DNA from: Burkholderia anthina
GTDB taxonomy: Bacteria; Pseudomonadota; Gammaproteobacteria; Burkholderiales; Burkholderiaceae
Direction: 5' to 3'
Assembly: GCF_902498995.1 (NCBI RefSeq)
Contig: NZ_CABVLY010000013.1
Span: forward strand, 124,001-188,000
Length of the DNA stretch: 64,000 bases
Below are positions 43,815 through 52,940 of the stretch, piece after piece. Position 1 is the first letter of the stretch. Every line of letters starts with the position of its first letter. The notes under the pieces were generated by a model. It saw nothing but the letters and a program-made list of their open reading frames with translations. It was not told the DNA's origin and did not search any database. Made by a program: the position numbers and the translations under genes.

Positions 43815-45188
43815 ATGTTGAGCGTGCTGGCGAGAGTCATCGATATCGCGATGGTCGTGACGGGGGCCGTGCTCGCCGCGGCGCTGCACGGCGGCGGCGT
43901 CTGGCTCAACGACCTGCAGCGCACGATGGTGCTGTTCGACTGCCTGCTCGTCGTCGTGTGCTTTCCGGCGTTCGGCATCTACCAGTCGTGGCGCGGCAAG
44001 CGTCTGGTCGGGCTGATGGGGCGCGTCGCGTTCGCGTGGCTGGTGGTCGAGCTGGCCGGCATCCTGATGAGTTTCAGCTTTCACCAGTCGGGCGAGCTGT
44101 CGCGGTTGTGGCTCGGCTACTGGGCCGTCACGACGATGACGCTGCTGGCCGGCTCGAAAGCATGCGTGCATGCGGTGCTGCGCCGGTTGCGTCGCGGCGG
44201 CTACAACCTGAAGGCGGTCGCGATCGTCGGCGGCACGCCGGCGGCGCGGCGGCTGATCGCGCAGATGCGGGCGCGGCCGGAAGCGGGCTTCAACCCGGTG
44301 TGCGTGTACGACGAAAGTGCGGCGGCGGGCGACGTGGCGCTCGACGACGTGCGTATCGAGCGGCAGTTCGAATCGCTGGTATGGCTCGTGCGCAGCCGCG
44401 CGATCCGCGAGCTGTGGCTCACGCTGCCGATCGCGGAAGAGCGCCGGATGCACCAGATCGTGACGGTGTTTCGCCACGACTTCGTGAACATCCGCTTCAT
44501 CCCGGACGTGCGCAGCCTGTCGTTCTTCAACCAGGAAGTGGTGGAGTTGCTCGGCGTGCCGGCGATCAACCTGGCGGCGTCGCCGATCACCGACGTGCGG
44601 ATCCTGCCGAAGTTCGTGTTCGACCGGCTGTTCGCACTGGCGGCGCTCACGATGCTGGCGCCGGCGATGCTGCTGATCGCGTGCCTGATCAAGCTGACGT
44701 CGCGCGGGCCGGTGTTCTTCCGCCAGAAGCGCAAGGGCATCGACGGGCACGAGTTCGAGATCTACAAGTTCCGCTCGATGAAGGTGCACCAGGAAGTGGC
44801 CGGGCAGGTCACGCAGGCGACCAAGAACGACACGCGCGTGACGCCGGTCGGCCGGTTCCTGCGCCGCACGAGCCTCGACGAGCTGCCGCAGTTCATCAAC
44901 GTGCTGAAGGGCGAAATGTCGGTCGTCGGCCCGCGGCCTCATGCGCTCGCGCACGACGACATCTACAAGGATCTGGTCAAGGGCTACATGTTCCGTTACC
45001 GGATCAAGCCGGGCATCACCGGGTGGGCGCAGATCAACGGCTTTCGCGGCGAGACCGACCAGATCGAGAAGATGATGGGCCGCGTGAAGCTCGACCTGTA
45101 CTACATGCAGAACTGGTCGTTCTGGCTCGACATCAAGATCGTCGTGCTGACGCTGTGGAAAGGCTTCACCGGCAGCAACGCTTACTGA
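43815..45188 (+). CDS. bceB: BceB, undecaprenyl-phosphate glucosyl-1-phosphate transferase
   Basis: A 457-residue polyprenyl glycosylphosphotransferase (WcaJ/WbaP type). It has four N-terminal transmembrane helices, a Rossmann-like middle domain ([17 protein letters not shown]), one more hydrophobic segment ([20 protein letters not shown]) and the catalytic bacterial sugar transferase domain with [38 protein letters not shown] and DLYYMQNWS. It starts each cepacian repeat by loading glucose-1-P onto undecaprenyl phosphate. The start at 43815 has the ribosome-binding site GAGGAAG; a GTG at 43755 would extend it by 20 residues without one. First gene of bceB-K. Confidence 0.93.
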   Translation: MLSVLARVIDIAMVVTGAVLAAALHGGGVWLNDLQRTMVLFDCLLVVVCFPAFGIYQSWRGKRLVGLMGRVAFAWLVVELAGILMSFSFHQSGELSRLWLGYWAVTTMTLLAGSKACVHAVLRRLRRGGYNLKAVAIVGGTPAARRLIAQMRARPEAGFNPVCVYDESAAAGDVALDDVRIERQFESLVWLVRSRAIRELWLTLPIAEERRMHQIVTVFRHDFVNIRFIPDVRSLSFFNQEVVELLGVPAINLAASPITDVRILPKFVFDRLFALAALTMLAPAMLLIACLIKLTSRGPVFFRQKRKGIDGHEFEIYKFRSMKVHQEVAGQVTQATKNDTRVTPVGRFLRRTSLDELPQFINVLKGEMSVVGPRPHALAHDDIYKDLVKGYMFRYRIKPGITGWAQINGFRGETDQIEKMMGRVKLDLYYMQNWSFWLDIKIVVLTLWKGFTGSNAY

Positions 45189-45297
45189 GTCGAGCGCGCC
45201 CGGGCCCGCCGCTGCGCCGCGAGGCCGCGCGACGGACATTCCCCCGGGAATCCGGTTTTACGAATTTCGAATCATTGGTCAAGAGGTCCGACACATC

Positions 45298-46713
45298 ATG
45301 AATCTGACTATCATCGGCAGCGGTTATGTAGGTCTCGTCACCGGCGCCTGTCTCGCCGACATCGGGCACGACGTGTTCTGTCTCGACGTCGACCAGGCGA
45401 AGATCGACGTCCTGAACAACGGCGGCGTGCCGATCCACGAGCCGGGCCTCAAGGAAGTCATCGCGCGCAACCGCGCGGCGGGCCGCCTGCGTTTCTCGAC
45501 CGATGTCGAGGCCGCGGTCGCGCACGGCGACGTGCAGTTCATCGCGGTCGGCACGCCGCCCGACGAGGACGGCTCGGCCGACCTGCAGTACGTGCTCGCG
45601 GCCGCGCGCAACATCGGCCGCTCCATGAAGGGTTTCAAGGTGATCGTCGACAAGTCGACGGTGCCGGTCGGCACGGCCGAGCGCGTGCGCGCGGCCGTCG
45701 CCGACGAGCTCGCGAAGCGCGGTGAAGGCGACCAGATGTTCTCCGTCGTGTCGAACCCGGAATTCCTGAAGGAAGGCGCGGCGGTCGACGATTTCACGCG
45801 GCCGGACCGCATCGTGATCGGCTGCGACGACGACGTGCCGGGCGAGCGCGCGCGCGAACTGATGAAGAAGCTGTACGCGCCGTTCAACCGCAACCACGAA
45901 CGCACGCTGTACATGGACGTGCGCTCGGCCGAATTCACGAAGTACGCGGCCAACGCGATGCTCGCGACGCGTATCTCGTTCATGAACGAGCTGGCGAACC
46001 TCGCCGACCGCTTCGGCGCCGACATCGAGGCCGTGCGCCGCGGGATCGGCTCCGATCCGCGCATCGGCTATCACTTCCTCTATGCCGGCTGCGGCTACGG
46101 CGGCTCGTGCTTCCCGAAGGACGTCGAGGCGCTGATCCGCACCGCCGACGAGCACGGCCAGGCGCTGCAGATCCTGCAGGCCGTGTCGGCCGTCAATGCG
46201 AACCAGAAGCGCGTGCTGGCCGACAAGATCGTCGCGCGCTTCGGCGAGGACCTGACGGGCCGCACGTTCGGCATCTGGGGCCTCGCGTTCAAGCCGAACA
46301 CCGACGACATGCGCGAAGCGCCGAGCCGCGAGCTGATCGCCGAACTGCTGTCGCGCGGCGCGCGTATCGCCGCCTACGATCCGGTCGCGCAGCAGGAAGC
46401 GCGCCGCGTGCTCGCGCTCGATCTCGCGGATCACCCGGACTGGCTCGCGCGCCTGACCTTCGTCGACGACGAGGCGCAGGCCGCGCACGATGCCGACGCG
46501 CTCGTGATCGTCACCGAATGGAAGGCATTCAAGAGCCCCGATTTCGTCGCGCTCGGCCGGCAGTGGAAGTCGCCGGTGATCTTCGACGGCCGCAACCTGT
46601 ACGAGCCGGAGACGATGACCGAGCAGGGCATCGAATACCACCCGATCGGCCGGCTCGGCTCGCGCCAGGCCGTCGCCGCCCGCGTGCCGGGCGCCGTGCG
46701 CGCGAACGCGTAA
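45298..46713 (+). CDS. bceC: BceC, UDP-glucose 6-dehydrogenase
   Basis: A 471-residue UDP-glucose/GDP-mannose dehydrogenase. It has the N-terminal NAD-binding [15 protein letters not shown], the central [16 protein letters not shown] helix, the catalytic Cys in [14 protein letters not shown] (C271) and the C-terminal UDP-binding domain ([16 protein letters not shown]). It makes UDP-glucuronic acid, the acidic sugar of cepacian, by two-step NAD+ oxidation. Some Burkholderia carry several paralogues; this one is placed by context. It lies 109 bp after bceB and 40 bp before bceD. Confidence 0.95.
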   Translation: MNLTIIGSGYVGLVTGACLADIGHDVFCLDVDQAKIDVLNNGGVPIHEPGLKEVIARNRAAGRLRFSTDVEAAVAHGDVQFIAVGTPPDEDGSADLQYVLAAARNIGRSMKGFKVIVDKSTVPVGTAERVRAAVADELAKRGEGDQMFSVVSNPEFLKEGAAVDDFTRPDRIVIGCDDDVPGERARELMKKLYAPFNRNHERTLYMDVRSAEFTKYAANAMLATRISFMNELANLADRFGADIEAVRRGIGSDPRIGYHFLYAGCGYGGSCFPKDVEALIRTADEHGQALQILQAVSAVNANQKRVLADKIVARFGEDLTGRTFGIWGLAFKPNTDDMREAPSRELIAELLSRGARIAAYDPVAQQEARRVLALDLADHPDWLARLTFVDDEAQAAHDADALVIVTEWKAFKSPDFVALGRQWKSPVIFDGRNLYEPETMTEQGIEYHPIGRLGSRQAVAARVPGAVRANA

Positions 46714-46753
46714 CCGGCGCGCCTCCGTTACCCGTCACCCGAATCGAGACGCC

Positions 46754-47197
46754 ATGTTCCGGAACATCCTGATCGTCTGTCACGCGAACGTCTGCCGCAG
46801 TCCGGCAGCGGAAATGCTGTTCAAGTCGCATGCGGCGTCGCGCGGCGGCCCGCGCGTGACGTTCCACTCGGCCGGCGTCCGTGCGAACGACGGCGACGGC
46901 ATCGATCCGGTGATGCGGCAATTGCTTGCCGAGCGCGGCGTCGATGCGACGACGCACCGCTCGCGGCGGCTGTCGCGCCGGATCGTGCGCGACGCCGACC
47001 TGATTCTCGTCAGCGAGCGCGAACAGATCAAGGCCGTCGAATCGGTCGATCCGTTCGCGCGCGGCAAGGTCCATTTGCTGGGCAAGTGGGAGGACGCCGA
47101 AATCGCGGATCCGCATGGCGGCCCCGAGGCCGACTATCGCGAGAGCTACTCATTGATCGAACGCCTGGTTCAAGGATGGCTGCAAAAACTATGCTGA
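46754..47197 (+). CDS. bceD: BceD, low-molecular-weight protein tyrosine phosphatase
   Basis: A 147-residue LMW-PTP. The P-loop CHANVCRS (nucleophile C9, R15) is near the N-terminus, and the general-acid Asp is in the IADPHGGPEADY loop. In exopolysaccharide clusters such phosphatases dephosphorylate the partner tyrosine kinase, here BceF, and the cycle tunes chain length and export. This role is established for the Bce and Wzb/Wzc systems. Its 3' end overlaps the possible starts of bceE, so coupling is likely. Confidence 0.94.
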   Translation: MFRNILIVCHANVCRSPAAEMLFKSHAASRGGPRVTFHSAGVRANDGDGIDPVMRQLLAERGVDATTHRSRRLSRRIVRDADLILVSEREQIKAVESVDPFARGKVHLLGKWEDAEIADPHGGPEADYRESYSLIERLVQGWLQKLC

Positions 47198-48369
47198 AAC
47201 GTCCCATGCGCCCGCTGGCGCTCGCCGTCGCAATGACGACATTCCTGTCGGCCTGCGCGACCGCGCCCGGCAACTATCTCGACTCGTCGAACCTGAAGGA
47301 CGAAGGCCGGCAAGGCCAGGCCGAGACCTATCCGGTTCATTACATCGACGCGAAGCTGGTGATGGATCAGTTGCAGAAGCAGCAGGTCGACCACCCGCTG
47401 CCGCCGGGCCGCTATACGGATCCGTCGCAGTACGTGTACCGCGTCGGTCCGCAGGACATCCTCGGCGTCACGGTGTGGGATCACCCCGAGCTGACGACGC
47501 CGCAGGGCCAGTCGTTCTCGAGCGGCGGCAATACGACGCAGTCGGTCGCCGGTGCGCTGCAGCAGCCGTATACGACCGCGCTGCCGGGCCAGGCCGATCC
47601 GTACGGCCAGACGGTCGCCGCCGACGGCACGATCTTCTTCCCGTTCGTCGGCCGCATTCATGTGGCGGGCAAGACGGTCGCGCAGATCCGTGAACAGATG
47701 GCCACCACCCTCGCGCGCTACGTGAAGAATCCGCAGCTCGACGTGCGCGTGCTGTCGTTCCGCAGCCAGAAGGTGCAGGTGACGGGCGAGGTGAAGCAGC
47801 CGGGCCCGCTCGCGGTGAGCGACGTGCCGCTGACGCTCGTCGACGCGATCTCGCGCTCGGGCGGCTCGACCAGCGATGCCGACCTGCAGCGCGTGCGGCT
47901 CATGCGCGACGGCAAGCTGTACACGCTCGACGCGAACGGCGTGCTCGATCGCGGCGAAGTGAAGCAGAACGTGATGCTGCAGCCGGGCGACATCGTCAAC
48001 GTGCCGGACCGCAGCGACAGCCGCGTGTTCATCATGGGTGAGGTCAAGACGCCGGTCACCGTGCCGATGCTCAAGGGCAAGCTGACCATCGCCGACGCGC
48101 TGACCGCGGGCGGCGGCATCCTCGACACCGATGCGAACCCGCGCAAGATCTACGTGATGCGCGGCATGCGCGACAACCCGACGAAGCCGGAAGTCTTCCG
48201 GCTCGACATGACGCAGCCGGATGCGCTGATGCTGTCGAGCCGCTTCCCGCTGCAGCCGCTCGACGTCGTCTACGTCAGCACGGCCAGCTCGGTGCAGTTC
48301 AACCGCGTGCTGCAGCAGGTGCTGCCGACGATCCAGACGATCTTCTACATGCGGCAAATCACGCGCTGA
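47191..48369 (+). CDS. bceE: BceE, outer-membrane polysaccharide export lipoprotein (Wza-like)
   Basis: About 392 residues. A lipoprotein signal peptide ends at FLSAC (C22), followed by polysaccharide export domains: QYVYRVGPQDILGVTVWDHPEL, DGTIFFPFVGRIHVAGKTVAQI, and SLBB-like repeats (VTGEVKQPGPLAVSD, IMGEVKTPVTVPML). It should form the outer-membrane channel for cepacian. The ATG at 47191 was chosen because it gives a compact signal peptide; an ATG at 47176 adds five residues. Both starts overlap the 3' end of bceD. It works with the inner-membrane copolymerase/kinase BceF, encoded next. Confidence 0.93.
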   Translation: MLKRPMRPLALAVAMTTFLSACATAPGNYLDSSNLKDEGRQGQAETYPVHYIDAKLVMDQLQKQQVDHPLPPGRYTDPSQYVYRVGPQDILGVTVWDHPELTTPQGQSFSSGGNTTQSVAGALQQPYTTALPGQADPYGQTVAADGTIFFPFVGRIHVAGKTVAQIREQMATTLARYVKNPQLDVRVLSFRSQKVQVTGEVKQPGPLAVSDVPLTLVDAISRSGGSTSDADLQRVRLMRDGKLYTLDANGVLDRGEVKQNVMLQPGDIVNVPDRSDSRVFIMGEVKTPVTVPMLKGKLTIADALTAGGGILDTDANPRKIYVMRGMRDNPTKPEVFRLDMTQPDALMLSSRFPLQPLDVVYVSTASSVQFNRVLQQVLPTIQTIFYMRQITR

Positions 48370-48419
48370 TAGCCCGCCGGGGCGGCGCCTCCGCCCCGGC
48401 ACCACTCAAGCGGGAACGA

Positions 48420-50645
48420 ATGGTGAACACGCAAGCGAAACACTCCTACGCGGATCTGACCGCGAAAACCGAGGAAGAGGACGTCGTCCTCGGCCAGCTG
48501 CTCCAGGTGATCATGGACGACATCTGGCTGCTGCTCGGCATCGCGGTGACGGTCGTCGCGCTCGCCGGCCTCTACTGCTACGTCGCGAAGCCGGTGTACC
48601 AGGCCGACGTGCACGTGCGCGTCGAGGGCAACGACAACACGACGCAGGCGCTTACGCAGACGCAGACGGGCGCGATGATCAACAGCGGTCCGCAGCAGGC
48701 GCCGACCGATGCGGAAATCGAGATCATCAAGAGCCGCGGCGTCGTCGCGCCGGTCGTCGATCAATTCAAGCTGAACTTCTCGGTCGTGCCGAAGACGATT
48801 CCGCTGCTCGGCAGCCTCGCCGCGCGCATGGCGACGCCGGGCGACCCGGCGCGGCCGTGGCTCGGCCTGAAGTCCTACGCGTGGGGCGGCGAAGTGGCCG
48901 ACATCGACACGATCAACGTCGTGCCGGCGCTCGAAGGCAAGAAGCTGACGCTGACGGCCGGCCCGAACGGCACCTACACGCTGGTCGACGAAAACGGCAA
49001 CCGGCTGCTGTCGGGCCGCACCGGCGAGTCGGAGCAGGGCGGCGGCGTGACGCTGCTGGTGCAGAAGCTGGTCGCGCGTCCAGGCACGCAGTTCACGGTG
49101 GTCCGCTACAACGATCTCGACGCGATCACCGGCTTCCAGTCCGGCATCCAGGTGACCGAGCAGGGCAAGCAGACGGGCGTCGTGCAGATCTCGCTCGAAG
49201 GCAAGAATCCGGACCAGACCGCCGCGATCGCGAACGCGCTCGCGCAGTCGTATCTGAACCAGCACGTGATCGCGAAGCAGGCCGAGGCGACCAAGATGCT
49301 CGACTTCCTGAAGAGCGAGGAGCCGCGTCTGAAGACCGACCTCGAACGGGCGGAAGCCGCGCTCACGGAATATCAGCGCACGTCCGGCTCGATCAACGCG
49401 AGCGACGAGGCGAAGGTCTATCTCGAAGGCAGCGTGCAGTACGAACAGCAGATCGCCGCGCAGCGCCTGCAGCTCGCATCGCTCGCGCAGCGCTTCACCG
49501 ATTCGCACCCGATGGTGATCGCCGCGAAGCAGCAGCTCGCGGAACTGCAGGCCGAGAAGGACAAGTTCAGCAACCGCTTCCGCAGCCTGCCGGCGACCGA
49601 AGTGAAGGCCGTCCAGCTCCAGCGCGACGCGAAGGTCGCCGAGGACATCTACGTGCTGCTGCTGAACCGCGTGCAGGAACTGTCGGTGCAGAAGGCCGGC
49701 ACGGGCGGCAACATCCACCTCGTCGATTCGGCGCTGCGTCCGGGCGATCCGGTCAAGCCGAAGAAGGTGCTGATCCTGTCGGCCGCCGTGTTCCTCGGGC
49801 TGATCCTCGGCACGGGCATCGTGTTCCTGCGCCGCAACCTGTTCCAGGGCATCGAGGATCCGGACCGCGTCGAGCGCGCGTTCAATCTGCCGCTGTACGG
49901 GCTCGTGCCGCAAAGCGCCGAGCAGGTGAAGCTCGACGCCGCGGCCGAGAAGGGCGGCGGCCGCGCGCGGCCGATCCTCGCGAGCCTGCGTCCGAAGGAC
50001 CTGAGCGTCGAGAGCATGCGCAGCCTGCGCACCGCGATGCAGTTCGCGATGATGGATGCGAAGAACCGCGTGATCGTGCTGACCGGCCCGACGCCGGGCA
50101 TCGGCAAGAGCTTCCTGACGGTCAACCTCGCGGTGCTGCTCGCGCATTCGGGCAAGCGCGTGCTGCTGATCGACGCCGACATGCGCCGCGGGATGCTCGA
50201 CCGCTATTTCGGCCTCACCGCGCAGCCGGGCCTGTCCGAGCTGCTGAGCGACCAGTCGCCGCTCGAGGAGGCGGTCCGCGAGACGCCGGTGCAGGGCCTG
50301 TCGTTCATCTCGGCCGGCACGCGGCCGCCGAACCCGTCGGAGCTGCTGATGTCGACGCGCCTGCCGCAATACCTCGAAGGGCTCGGCAAGCGCTACGACA
50401 TCGTGCTGATCGATTCGCCGCCGGTGCTGGCGGTGACCGACGCGACCATCATCGGCCGCATGGCCGGCGCGACGTTCCTCGTGCTGCGCTCTGGCATGCA
50501 TACCGAAGGGGAGATCGCCGACGCGATCAAGCGCCTGCGCACCGCGGGCGTCGATCTGGAAGGCGGGATCTTCAACGGCGTGCCGCCGAAAGCGCGTGGC
50601 TACGGTCGCGGCTATGCGGCCGTGCATGAATACCTGAGCGCTTGA
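48420..50645 (+). CDS. bceF: BceF, polysaccharide copolymerase / BY-kinase (Wzc-like)
   Basis: A 741-residue fused copolymerase and tyrosine autokinase. A transmembrane helix near residues 35-55 (IWLLLGIAVTVVALAGLYCYV) and a second near 450-470 (VLILSAAVFLGLILGTGIVFL) flank a large periplasmic region with a coiled-coil part. The cytoplasmic kinase has Walker A GPTPGIGKSFLT (about 555), Walker A' LLIDADMRRG (about 582-591) and Walker B IVLIDSPPVL. The C-terminal tail has a Tyr cluster (RGYGRGYAAVHEYLSA), the autophosphorylation site. It controls polymer length and export with BceE and is dephosphorylated by BceD. Confidence 0.95.
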   Translation: MVNTQAKHSYADLTAKTEEEDVVLGQLLQVIMDDIWLLLGIAVTVVALAGLYCYVAKPVYQADVHVRVEGNDNTTQALTQTQTGAMINSGPQQAPTDAEIEIIKSRGVVAPVVDQFKLNFSVVPKTIPLLGSLAARMATPGDPARPWLGLKSYAWGGEVADIDTINVVPALEGKKLTLTAGPNGTYTLVDENGNRLLSGRTGESEQGGGVTLLVQKLVARPGTQFTVVRYNDLDAITGFQSGIQVTEQGKQTGVVQISLEGKNPDQTAAIANALAQSYLNQHVIAKQAEATKMLDFLKSEEPRLKTDLERAEAALTEYQRTSGSINASDEAKVYLEGSVQYEQQIAAQRLQLASLAQRFTDSHPMVIAAKQQLAELQAEKDKFSNRFRSLPATEVKAVQLQRDAKVAEDIYVLLLNRVQELSVQKAGTGGNIHLVDSALRPGDPVKPKKVLILSAAVFLGLILGTGIVFLRRNLFQGIEDPDRVERAFNLPLYGLVPQSAEQVKLDAAAEKGGGRARPILASLRPKDLSVESMRSLRTAMQFAMMDAKNRVIVLTGPTPGIGKSFLTVNLAVLLAHSGKRVLLIDADMRRGMLDRYFGLTAQPGLSELLSDQSPLEEAVRETPVQGLSFISAGTRPPNPSELLMSTRLPQYLEGLGKRYDIVLIDSPPVLAVTDATIIGRMAGATFLVLRSGMHTEGEIADAIKRLRTAGVDLEGGIFNGVPPKARGYGRGYAAVHEYLSA

Positions 50646-50706
50646 CCGCATTGCACGACACCGGGCCGGTGCGAGCCGCATCGGCCCGGCCGACTGGAGA
50701 ACCTCG

Positions 50707-51666
50707 ATGAAAATTTCCGTGCTCGTTCCGACCTATCGGCGTCCCGCCGACCTCGCGCGCTGCCTGCTGGCGCTGCAGCGCCAGCAGCGGCTGCCCGACG
50801 AGGTGATCGTCGTCGCGCGCCCGGAGGACGACGCCACGCACGAGCGTCTCGCCGATCCGTCGGTCGGCGGCGCGCTGCCGCTGCGCATCGTGCCGGTCGA
50901 CGTGCCGGGGCAGGTCGCCGCCCTGAACCAGGGGCTCGACTCGGCGACCGGCGACGTCGTCGCGATCACCGACGACGACGCGGCGCCGCGCGCCGACTGG
51001 CTCGCGCGCGTCGAAGCCGCATTCCAGGCCGATCCGCGCGTCGGCGCGGTCGGCGGACGCGACTGGGTTCACGAGAAAGGCCGCGTGCTCGACGCGTCGC
51101 GCGAACGCGTCGGCCAGCTCACGCTGTCCGGCAAGATCGTCGGCAACCATCATCTCGGCGTCGGCGGCGCGCGCGAAGTCGACATGCTCAAGGGCGCGAA
51201 CATGAGCTACCGGCGCGCCGCGATCGAGCGGCTGCGCTTCGACACGCGGCTGCGCGGCGCCGGCGCGCAGGTGCACAACGACATGGGCTTCAGCATGCAC
51301 GTGCAGCGCGAAGGCTGGAAGCTCGTCTACGACCCGGCGATCGCGGTCGATCATTTTCCGGCCGAACGCTTCGACGACGACCGGCGCGATGCCGCGTCGC
51401 TCAACGCGATCAGCAACGGCGCGTACAACCTGCATCTGATCCTGCGCGAGCATCTGCCGCCGCTGCGGCGCGAGATCGCGTGGTGGTGGTGGTCGCTGGT
51501 CGGTACGCGCGTCTATCCCGGCTTCGCGCACGTGCTGCTGTCGCTGCATACCGGCAGGCGCGAACGGGTGCGCGAGCACTGGCGCGCAGTGCGCCGCGGC
51601 GCCCGCGATGCGCGCCGCGCGAACCTTGCCCCCCACCGCGCGGCGATGCCGCCGGTGACGTCTTGA
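50707..51666 (+). CDS. bceG: BceG, family 2 glycosyltransferase
   Basis: A 319-residue GT-A fold enzyme. MKISVLVPTYRRPADLARCLLALQ at the start, the metal/nucleotide site ITDDDAAPRADWL (about residues 88-100), and GANMSYRRAAIERL are typical of GT2. The C-terminal helices are moderately hydrophobic. It adds one sugar of the cepacian repeat on the cytoplasmic face; which one is not readable. It starts 61 bp after bceF. A REP-like repeat separates it from bceH. Confidence 0.92.
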   Translation: MKISVLVPTYRRPADLARCLLALQRQQRLPDEVIVVARPEDDATHERLADPSVGGALPLRIVPVDVPGQVAALNQGLDSATGDVVAITDDDAAPRADWLARVEAAFQADPRVGAVGGRDWVHEKGRVLDASRERVGQLTLSGKIVGNHHLGVGGAREVDMLKGANMSYRRAAIERLRFDTRLRGAGAQVHNDMGFSMHVQREGWKLVYDPAIAVDHFPAERFDDDRRDAASLNAISNGAYNLHLILREHLPPLRREIAWWWWSLVGTRVYPGFAHVLLSLHTGRRERVREHWRAVRRGARDARRANLAPHRAAMPPVTS

Positions 51667-51710
51667 ACGGGCCGCGCGCATTGCGCACGGCCACACCCGG
51701 AGGGCCTGAA

Positions 51711-51790
51711 ATGGTACGACCCCCACGCTCACTACGTTCACTGCCCCCCGAGGGGGCGGCCAGTCTCCTTGGGGCGGCCCGGCGGAGGCT
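51711..51790 (+). repeat. REP-like beta-proteobacterial intergenic palindromic repeat
   Basis: The 127-bp gap between bceG and bceH contains TACGACCCCCACGCTCACTACGTTCACTG, then the palindrome GCCCCCCGAGGGGGC (51743-51757), then CTCCTTGGGGCGGCCCGGCGG. This composite closely resembles a dispersed intergenic repeat I know from Burkholderiales genomes. The GGAGG that serves as the bceH ribosome-binding site (about 51783-51787) lies at its end. It may affect mRNA stability or termination inside the operon. Confidence 0.7.
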
Positions 51791-51793
51791 GAC

Positions 51794-52930
51794 ATGACTC
51801 CCACGAAGGTTCACGTTCACCTGTTTTACGGCGCCGACCCGCGTACCTACCGGAAAGGCGAGAACATCGGCTGCCTGTACGGTTATCACCACGCGGAATC
51901 CGACGAATTCCGGCTCACCTATTCGCAGGACCGGCGCGAGGGCCGCATCGCGAGCCTCGCGCGCCGCGGCCTGAAGGCGGCGCTCGGCTTCGACGTCGTG
52001 CACGCATGGCGCAATCGCGCCGCGCTGCTGAACACCGACGTGATCTGGACGCACACCGAGCAGGAACACCTCGCCGCCGCGCTGATCCTGAAGCTGGCCG
52101 GCGCGCACGGCAAGCGTCCGCTGCTGCTCGCGCAGAGCGTGTGGCTGTTCGACAAGTGGGGCACCTTCGGCGGCCCGCGCCGCTGGCTGTACCGCAAGCT
52201 GCTCGCCCGCGCCGACGCGCTGACCACGCTCGCCCGCGACAACGCCGAGCTGTGCCGCCGCTATCTCGGGCGCGATGCGGAGTTCGTGTACTACGGCCTG
52301 AACACGCAGGATTTCCCGCTTACCGACCCGCAACGGTGGCAGCCGAACCGGCCGCTGCGGATCGCGGCGATCGGCAACGACCGCGATCGCGACTGGCGCA
52401 CCTTCCTCGCCGCGTTCGGTGGCGACGCGCGCTACGACGTGCGGCTCGCGACGCGCCGCCGCGTGCCGCGCGAGTGGCATGCGCCGAACGTGCGGATCGG
52501 CTCGGCGTCGGGGCTCGCGAAGCAGCACGAGCTGTACGCATGGGCCGACGTGATCGTCGTGCCGCTGCGGCCGAACTTCCACGCGTCGGGCATCACCGTG
52601 ATGCTCGAGGCGGCGGCCGTCGGCAAGCCGATGATCGTGTCCGACGTCGGCGGGCTCAGCGACTACTTCCCGCACGATACGGCCGCGTACGTGCCGCCGT
52701 TCGACGCGCAGGCGATGCGCCAGGCCGCCGACCGCCTCGTGGCCGACCCGGCTGCCGCGCTCGAATGCGCGCGCGCCGCGGCGCAATGCCTGCGCGAGCG
52801 CGACCTGACCACGCAGGCGTTTGCCGAACAGCATGTGCGGATCACGCGCGACATGCTGCGCCGGCGTCGCACGCCGGCCGCCGCGGGCCTGGCGATGCCG
52901 CTTGCGGATTCGCGCCCTTCGTCGCGGTGA
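51794..52930 (+). CDS. bceH: BceH, glycosyltransferase (GT-B fold, group 1-like)
   Basis: A 378-residue GT-B glycosyltransferase. The C-terminal nucleotide-sugar domain has the family E-x7-E type region (SGITVMLEAAAVGKPMIVSDVGGLSDYF, about residues 258-285). The N-terminal half contains WTHTEQEHLAAALI and QSVWLFDKWG. It acts in the cytoplasm on the lipid-linked cepacian intermediate. Its ribosome-binding site abuts the intergenic repeat. It is followed 10 bp later by the polymerase gene bceI. Confidence 0.9.
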   Translation: MTPTKVHVHLFYGADPRTYRKGENIGCLYGYHHAESDEFRLTYSQDRREGRIASLARRGLKAALGFDVVHAWRNRAALLNTDVIWTHTEQEHLAAALILKLAGAHGKRPLLLAQSVWLFDKWGTFGGPRRWLYRKLLARADALTTLARDNAELCRRYLGRDAEFVYYGLNTQDFPLTDPQRWQPNRPLRIAAIGNDRDRDWRTFLAAFGGDARYDVRLATRRRVPREWHAPNVRIGSASGLAKQHELYAWADVIVVPLRPNFHASGITVMLEAAAVGKPMIVSDVGGLSDYFPHDTAAYVPPFDAQAMRQAADRLVADPAAALECARAAAQCLRERDLTTQAFAEQHVRITRDMLRRRRTPAAAGLAMPLADSRPSSR

Positions 52931-52940
52931 GTACGGATCG

